64,000 nucleotides of DNA from Cyanoderma ruficeps (lineage: Eukaryota > Chordata > Aves > Passeriformes > Timaliidae), in NCBI GenBank assembly GCA_008694505.1, contig VZDJ01000063.1, positions 4,900,254-4,964,253 on the forward strand. Reading direction: 5' to 3'. The position numbers and the translations under genes are program-made. Below are positions 57,871 through 64,000 of this stretch, in pieces; the stretch's first letter is position 1, and every line of letters begins with the position of its first letter. The notes under the pieces are model-generated. The model saw only the letters and a list, made by a program, of their open reading frames with translations. It was not told the origin of the DNA and made no database searches.

Positions 57871-59195
57871 GGAGACCCTGCATCAAGTCTGTCCTAGGGT
57901 TTTTTTTGGGAAGTGAGCATCCCTGGCCGTCTGGTCACTCATCCCAGCAAGGTCACGCCTGCAATAATTAAGGATTTTGGCTCACTGGGTTGCACCAGCC
58001 TGGCACCATCAAGGCTCTTCACCGAAATAATCCCAATTAATAATAATAAAATAATATCCTGAATTATCCTGATGATTAGAGATGGCGCTTGCATTCCCAG
58101 AGGAAGGAAGGCACGTGGAAAGATGCTCTTAAAACCTTCGGAAATACGGGAGGTTCGAAGCTTGGAGGGACACAAACCCCAAACCCAGCTGTTAAATACG
58201 AGGATGAGGATGCTAGAGAGACAAGGATGAAGGCAATGGTGCACATCCACCCTGGCTGGGGGCCAGGTGACGAGGAGCCCCAAAAGGACGGGGGCAAAAA
58301 GGATTCCAAGAGCGATCAAGTCACCGAGACGGAGACCTGGTGGCACCCGGCGCTGGGTTAATGGAGCTCTGCAGCAGCAGCTGGCGGCTGCTTTGGCAAA
58401 AAAGCCACGATTTCGCCCCAAATGAGATGCTGAAACACACAGCTTCGAGTATTGCTCAGCCCAAGCTGGCCCCCAGTTTTGCCATCCCAGTTTTAGGTGC
58501 TTTTCTGCTTTCTAATCAGATGAGGTCTCCCCACCAGGAGTCACCCCAGCTTGGCAAAGGCAGTCACTACCTTTAGACAGCTACAGAAGGTGCCTAAAAA
58601 TGCCATTTTTCTAGGAAAAATACACACACACACACACGCTCTGCCGGAAGGTAAGGCTTGGAGGTCAGGTAGTGTCTTTAAAAAGACACATTCTGCAGGT
58701 TTTTAAATGGATTTTCTTTCCTTTTATCACTTAGGGGGAGTAAGGGTGAGCAGCTCGTGGGTGGGAGTGGCATGTGGGTATTTCCCACGGCTCCCGGAAG
58801 GACGTGCAGTTCAACATTCCCCTTCCTATCAGGAAAACGATACATTTACATCGAGACACCCTTGTTCCTATGTCTAAATTTATTATTTTCTTCCTTTTTT
58901 TCATTTCTTTTTTTTCTCATGGGGCAGTTTTTGGGGGAGACACCAGACGTGTGCAAGGCAGAGCTACAGGAAACCGCAGGATACAACGATCACTGAAGGA
59001 TGCAGTGCCAGTCAAGAGGTGCTCAGAAGCATTTTTAAATAAAAAAAGGGGCTTTTCCTGAGATAATACAAGATCTGCTCCCCTGGTTTGGTGGGCAAAT
59101 CCATATTCCAGTGGTTTAACACCCAGAAGAGTTGGAGTTCTCCAGCATGATGAATATGCGAAGAGCAGCATCCAGGATTGAGATAATTGGATCAT
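57871..59195. other. Upstream sequence; CpG-bearing frame at 58089-58361
   Basis: A 90-codon plus frame (58089-58361) and a 160-codon minus frame (57939-58421) overlap in a CpG-bearing piece. Neither has a domain I recognise, nor splice context I can support. A (CA)n run lies at 58622-58637. Confidence 0.4.
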
Positions 59196-59690
59196 TTTAT
59201 ATATATATATTTATATATATACTTTAAAAGAACATTTCTATACCCCTCTTATACATACAGAGAGGATATTAGCAGGGGGAAAGGAGAGAAAAAGAGAATA
59301 TATAGAAAAAAGATACGTATATATTGGATTAATATACTGGATATATCATACTTAATATTTCCTATGGATATAATATTAAGTTGATATAATAGCATGGTCA
59401 TAAAGATGTAATTCATGCAGAACATTCGTATAATTTCCAGTGGCTGGATATAATGTAAGATATCCAATATATTCAATGTCTGTCCTATATATATATTTTA
59501 TATATATATATACACACACACACTATNCATCCAACACAATCCAACAGACGGATATAATGCAATTGGATATACCCAATGTGTATCCAACATATACATTTAT
59601 ATATAATATCCAATATAATGGATCCAATGGCTGGACACAATGGAATAGAGGTACTATATATAACCTGTAGATTTATTCTATATATCTGAC
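59196..59690. repeat. AT-rich tract with (TA)n runs
   Basis: (TA)n at about 59198-59221 and 59485-59512, (CA)n at 59510-59522, an N at 59527, and ATATAATG/ATCCAA-type degenerate repeats (GGATATAATG, ATCCAATATATTC, ATCCAACATATAC) across the rest. Confidence 0.8.
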
Positions 59691-60520
59691 CTCCGTAAGC
59701 ATTAACCCCTTCTGCTGCTGCTTTTCATCTCTTTGTCAAACTCCCACAAAAAGCCCAACTTCCCTCAAGGTTTTGGCTTCCTCTCGTCCCACACACTGTT
59801 GAAAATCAGCATTTTCCTCCGAAGAGCAATCCCCACATTAAAGCATTTCCCCTCCGTTTTGGGGTGCACCCTGCTGCCAAAAATAGCTGTTTCTGGGAAT
59901 GCAGCAGGTGTGGCACTGCAGAAAACAAACTGGCCATTCTAACCAGCTCTTCCCAATTTTCTGACGTCCACACGAAGCACCTGCTAATTGTGGGGTGGCT
60001 CTGGCTCCACCCCACTGTGAATTCTGCTTTTTGGAAGGGTTTTCCCTGAGCTCTCCGCTGAATTTTCCTTTGCCATGAAGCCCCACTCCCGTATCTGTGC
60101 CAGGGTGTTTGGGCCCTGAGCACCATCCAATGGCCAGAGGTTTGATTTTGCTTTTCAAAATAAAAAATCCAAACACCCCTCCCCCCATAAAAAAGGTCTA
60201 AGGGGAATCAATTTTTGTTTAATATTTTTAAAAAAGCATTTCCCTGAGCTGTGACACCCAGCTCCACATGGTGCCACGACGGGTCCCAGGTCCATCCCAG
60301 CACCTGAAGCACATCTACATGCAGCAAAATAAAGGAAAAGGAAGAGGAAGGATGGGAAAAAAATGGGAGAAATTTCAAAACCAAAAGCTTTTTAGAAATA
60401 AAAAAAAACCCACTGAAATATTATCTGCTTGAAGAGCAAAACAAATACCCAGCGAGACTCCAAAAAATCAACCAAAACCCCCAAAATCTTTGTCTCTATC
60501 CCTGCCTGCGAGGCCAATTT
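59691..60520. other. Upstream sequence, no feature seen
   Basis: No exon or named repeat. Confidence 0.5.
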
Positions 60521-60930
60521 CTGGTGGTAAAAATGGATATTTCATAGCAATAAATAGATGATATTGAGAAATATATATAGCTAGATATACAGCACTTGTA
60601 CTTAATGCTATTATAAATAATATAGACACCATAATATATTGCAAGATAATAATTCCTTATTATATCAAGCACTATATAGCAATCTAAGACACATTCTATA
60701 ATCAGTATCATTGTACATCAAGCATTATAAATAAATGTATCAGAGTGAATAGATCCTAATCAATTCCTATAACACAGGATTATGCCATGTAGTTATTTAA
60801 TTATTTGTAAATATTTGTGGGTTATATTCACCCGTTACAGGTTATATATCGACGTTATTATATCGCTGTGTATCATACATTTCTATAATAATATTTAGGG
60901 GAAGAAATATCATTTATCAGTATACACGTA
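60521..60930. repeat. AT-rich low-complexity tract
   Basis: TATATAGC, ATAATATA and TTATATCG-like degenerate sequence over about 400 bases. Confidence 0.7.
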
Positions 60931-61140
60931 GCAAAAAAAAAAATAAGAAGGGAGCCAGTTTTTGCAAATTAGCAGCAATTTAGGGAAAGATATTTAAAAA
61001 TGCCCCAAACAATTTTGGGGAAAACCCACTCAACGCCTGAGCAACGCCACCAACACCCAGATCACCCCAAAAATCCCACTCAAACCCCAGCACGCACCGG
61101 GGGCGACTTATCCCAATAAGATAAAAGAAATTGTTTAAAT

Positions 61141-61200
61141 CTCTTCTTTTTTTAATCTTTTTTTTTTCCCTTTTTTTTTTTTTTNTTTTTTTTTTTTTTT
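61141..61200. repeat. Poly-T tract with an N
   Basis: Interrupted T homopolymer of about 55 bases, ambiguous base at 61185. Confidence 0.93.
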
Positions 61201-61204
61201 GCCC

Positions 61205-61445
61205 ACAGAGCTGGAGCTGGGAATCCATTAGCCTTTAATGAAGTGAAACCCTCATCTTGCCGGAGCCACCTCATTTAGCGCAATTGTTTCGCAGCCATTA
61301 CGGAAAGACAATTACAAGGAAGCGGCGAGAGTAATTGGAAATGCTGGCAGGAGTTGGGCGAAATGATAATAAATAAAAATATTCCCCCTAATAAGCTTGC
61401 CAGGAGGGGGGTGGGCTGGAGAAAATCAACATAATTAGAACTGAA
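61205..61445. promoter_or_regulatory. Candidate conserved non-coding element
   Basis: CCATTAGCCTTTAATGAAGT, TCATTTAGCGCAATTGTTTC, GCAGCCATTACGGAAAGACA, ATTACAAGGAAGCGGCGAGA, GTAATTGGAAATGC and GATAATAAATAAAAATATTC: non-repetitive, dense in TAAT/ATTA cores and retained CpGs. Among the strongest enhancer-like stretches here. Confidence 0.43.
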
Positions 61446-62029
61446 CCTCGGTGAGGAAAAACAGACAGCGGGGTGGCGAGCGCTCGGCATGGAGGAGTTG
61501 GGGGGGGGAGGGAAAAGTGGAGAAAACTTTGGTTTTTTACTCAAAAACCAGCAGGGAAAAGGCTTCCCCCCTCCCCACCTGTACGCAGCTATCAACAGCA
61601 AAAACACGGTTGGAATGGGAGATGCTGTCCACAGGGATGCTCCTCCATCGCCTGCTCCAGGCTGGAATTAAAGCCAAAAAAAAAAAAAGTTTAAAAGTGA
61701 GATAGTTTTGCTCACGGGACGTCATCGAGGAGCATCACTGGGTAACAGGAATTTGTCCTCACTGAGGGAGGAGGGAGGTTTTACATGGAAAATACAATTA
61801 TTTTTGCAAAATCTGTATTATTTACATTGACTTTAAGCTCAGAAAGCGTTAAGGACGTGGATTTGGGGGAAAAGGGTTAAACTATACCCCAAACCCAACA
61901 CAAGTAGCTGTTGTTCCTTCTTTGCTCCTAAAATCCTTTCTCTTTCCACCAAATAATCCCTGTCCCCTGTAAAACCATCCACACTCTGCTCCCATCCTCA
62001 TCCCAACCCAATGCTGCTTCAGCAGCTCC
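61446..62029. other. Upstream sequence, no feature seen
   Basis: No exon or named repeat. Confidence 0.5.
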
Positions 62030-62545
62030 TCCAAGCAGTTTGCAGGAAAAAAAAAGCCCTTAAAACTGGGGGTTTGCACCCAAAAAAGCCACTGAAGCAA
62101 AGGTTTGCAGGAAAAGGGTCCTTCAAGCAGGGAATTGTACCCCAAAAAGTCCTTAAAATAGGGGCTTGCACCCAAAAATGTACTTTCAGCAGGGGTTTTC
62201 AGCAAAAAAACCCAAAAAGTCCTTAAAGCAGAGCTTTGCAGAAATAAAAGTCCTTCACACGGGGGTTGGAACTAAAGGTTGTCCGAAAGGGGTTTGTACC
62301 CATAAAAAACTCATTCAAAAAAGGGTTTGCACCAGAAAAGCACCTTAAAATAGAGGGTTTCAATCAAAACCAGCCCCTGCATCATAAAATGTCCTTTCAA
62401 TGGGCGTCTGCACCAAAAAAAGCCTCTCAAACAGCAGCTTTGCACCAAAAACCGCTTTAAGCAAGAGTTTACAGTCAAAAAGGACCTTCAGTCGGGTGTT
62501 TGCACCTAAAAAAAGCCTCAGACCAGGTGGTTTCACACAAAAAAC
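62030..62545. repeat. Degenerate minisatellite, period near 33 bases
   Basis: Repeated GGGTTTGCACCCAAAAAAG-like units each followed by CCTTAAARCAG (CTTAAAACTGGGGGTTTGCA, CTTAAAATAGGGGCTTGCAC, CTTAAAGCAGAGCTTTGCAG, CTTAAAATAGAGGGTTTCAA). About 15 diverged copies. Confidence 0.88.
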
Positions 62546-62845
62546 TTCCCCAGGACCTCTCCCCTCTGCAATATCTGCCACGAAATCCAGCTCCTGGCGG
62601 CATTCCCAAGGGCTGGAACAGATCCCTGTCCCATCCCAAATCCAGGAAAAAATATTGCAAGGGGAATTCTATTTCTCTTTATAATTCCTGTTCCACTCAG
62701 ACTCTCTGCAGTCCTGCAGGGGCAGGTGAAAAAAGCCAACAATGCTGGGAGCAATCCCAAACCCTGACCAGGATCGCCCCAAATATAAAATACCCACCAA
62801 AAAATAATAAAATGGGCCCCCCAAATTCATAAAATATCCTCCCCA
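62546..62845. other. Upstream sequence, no feature seen
   Basis: Short unique stretch between two repeat tracts. Confidence 0.5.
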
Positions 62846-63135
62846 ATGATAAAAAAAAANAAAAATAAAAATAAAAATAAAAATAAAAATAAAATAAAAA
62901 TAAAAATTAAAATAAAATACACTCCAAATACATTATAAAATACAGAAAAAATAAAAGGCTCCAAATAAATAACAGAATACCCCCAAAGTAATAAAATACT
63001 CAAATTAAATGATAAAATAAGCCTAAGTAAATAAGAAAAACGCCAAATAAATAATGAACCACATCTCAAAAATAATAAAATATCCCCCCAAATAATAAAA
63101 TATATGGAATAATTAATAAAATATCCCCCCAAATG
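62846..63135. repeat. (AAAAAT)n and AATAAAATA-type tract
   Basis: A near-perfect AAAAAT run at about 62861-62912 (N at 62860) followed by looser CCAAATAATAAAATA units of about 20-30 bases to 63135. Confidence 0.88.
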
Positions 63136-64000
63136 ATCCAACAGTCCAAATCTCTGCCCCAGCCCTCTGGAGCAAAGGCGACTTTCATTTAAAAACCACA
63201 CACGTTTTTTTCCTCGCCAGTTCCCAACTCCGTCAAGATCGTTATCACAGAATGGGAGCGGAGATAAAACATTTTTATTTTCTTTTCTTTTCCTTCTAGT
63301 GGGATTTTTTAGCAGAGCATCCCCCACTCCCAGCTCTCGTGGAAGTCAGCTCATGTTGGGAGTTAATGTTTCGTTAATACATAGGTTTTTTTGTTAATTT
63401 ATTTCACTTTATTTTACTTTTCCATATTTCTCCTCAGTCACCAATTATTTTGCTCCCAAAGGGATTATTACAATTCTCCCAGTGACTTTTTTTAGCCTTG
63501 GTGCCTTCCCACAAGCCACAGGTGATGCTCATGCCACAACAATGCGTCATTAAATAATATTAAATTATTTAAAATTATGTAAAATCATTTAAAGTACATT
63601 AAAAGTTATTGAATAACATAAAATATTACTAGGCCTTATTAAATATTCCGCAAAGCCATACACACAAACATTTAGGAGCTGTGAAATGCCTCCACCACCA
63701 AGCTGGGATGCTCCAGTGGGTATCAGGAGGCTGAATCCTGCTGGGAATTCAGCAGGCTCTGGAAAATTGAGGGAAAATTGGGGGGAAATTGGGCTATTTT
63801 TGGAGCTTTTTAGGCCACTGCTGGTGGACAAGGGTGAGCTGTGGAGTGTGGTGAGAGTGTGTGCGGACAGGGCTGTGGGAGGGAAGGAGGGAGATGGAGT
63901 TGTGCAAGGAAGTGTGCAAGGAGTGAGCAGGGAGCGAGCACCCCGTGCCTTAAAGTTTAACTTTTATGTTTTCCAAAGCCTGCAGTGCATTCGTGCAGAA
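63136..64000. other. Upstream sequence to the window edge, no named feature
   Basis: AT-rich stretch at about 63540-63640 (TTAAATTATTTAAAATTATG). The last 200 bases are G-rich (GGGAAGGAGGGAGATGGAG). No exon recognised. Confidence 0.5.

Noticed and set aside
57939..58421. 160-codon minus frame with hydrophobic stretches
   Set aside because: No recognised family, no splice support, and overlaps an equally open plus frame.

Overview
This window is vertebrate nuclear DNA, almost certainly from a bird. It has interrupted genes with GT-AG splice junctions, several 3'-terminal CR1 LINE fragments with avian-type ends, solo-LTR-like repeats, many minisatellites, and no compact operon-like gene array. 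The only protein-coding gene I can support is PKNOX2 (PREP2), a TALE-class homeodomain transcription factor, on the minus strand. Four exons are readable: the start-codon exon (22284-22392), exon 15042-15181, exon 10273-10444 and exon 6853-7041. Together they encode the first 195 residues: the N-terminal leader plus both halves (HR1 and HR2) of the PBX-interacting domain. Reading phases agree across all three introns (about 7.1, 4.6 and 3.2 kb). The homeodomain and C-terminal exons are not seen in 1-6852 and must lie beyond the low-coordinate edge.

Layout: 1-6852 is the next PKNOX2 intron, starting in a TTTTA microsatellite and holding CR1 and LTR-like pieces. 6853-22392 is the coding part, with introns that hold minisatellites (54 bp x3, ATCC microsatellite, 45 bp x about 21) and an unusual cluster of TAAT/TTAATTAA palindromes directly beside the 15042-15181 exon. 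22393-64000 (about 41.6 kb) has no recognisable coding exon. It is probably the long 5' intron or introns of PKNOX2, with untranslated first exons that cannot be identified by eye. It holds CR1 copies in both orientations, LTR-like repeats, five tandem-repeat arrays, AT-rich tracts, a CpG-dense patch at 53755-54165, and many stretches that read like conserved non-coding (enhancer-type) elements, as expected around a developmental transcription factor.

The density of minisatellites and the gene identity would fit an avian microchromosome (PKNOX2 is on a microchromosome in chicken, as I recall). I see no bacterial genes, CRISPR array, tRNA or rRNA. I found no convincing novel biological system. 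The best leads are the homeodomain-site palindrome cluster, minisatellites whose unit length keeps long reading frames open, an LTR-like repeat next to the first coding exon, and the CpG-dense alternating purine/pyrimidine patch. Eight runs of N (one of 18 bases, seven single) lie in or beside simple repeats, so repeat lengths there are unreliable.
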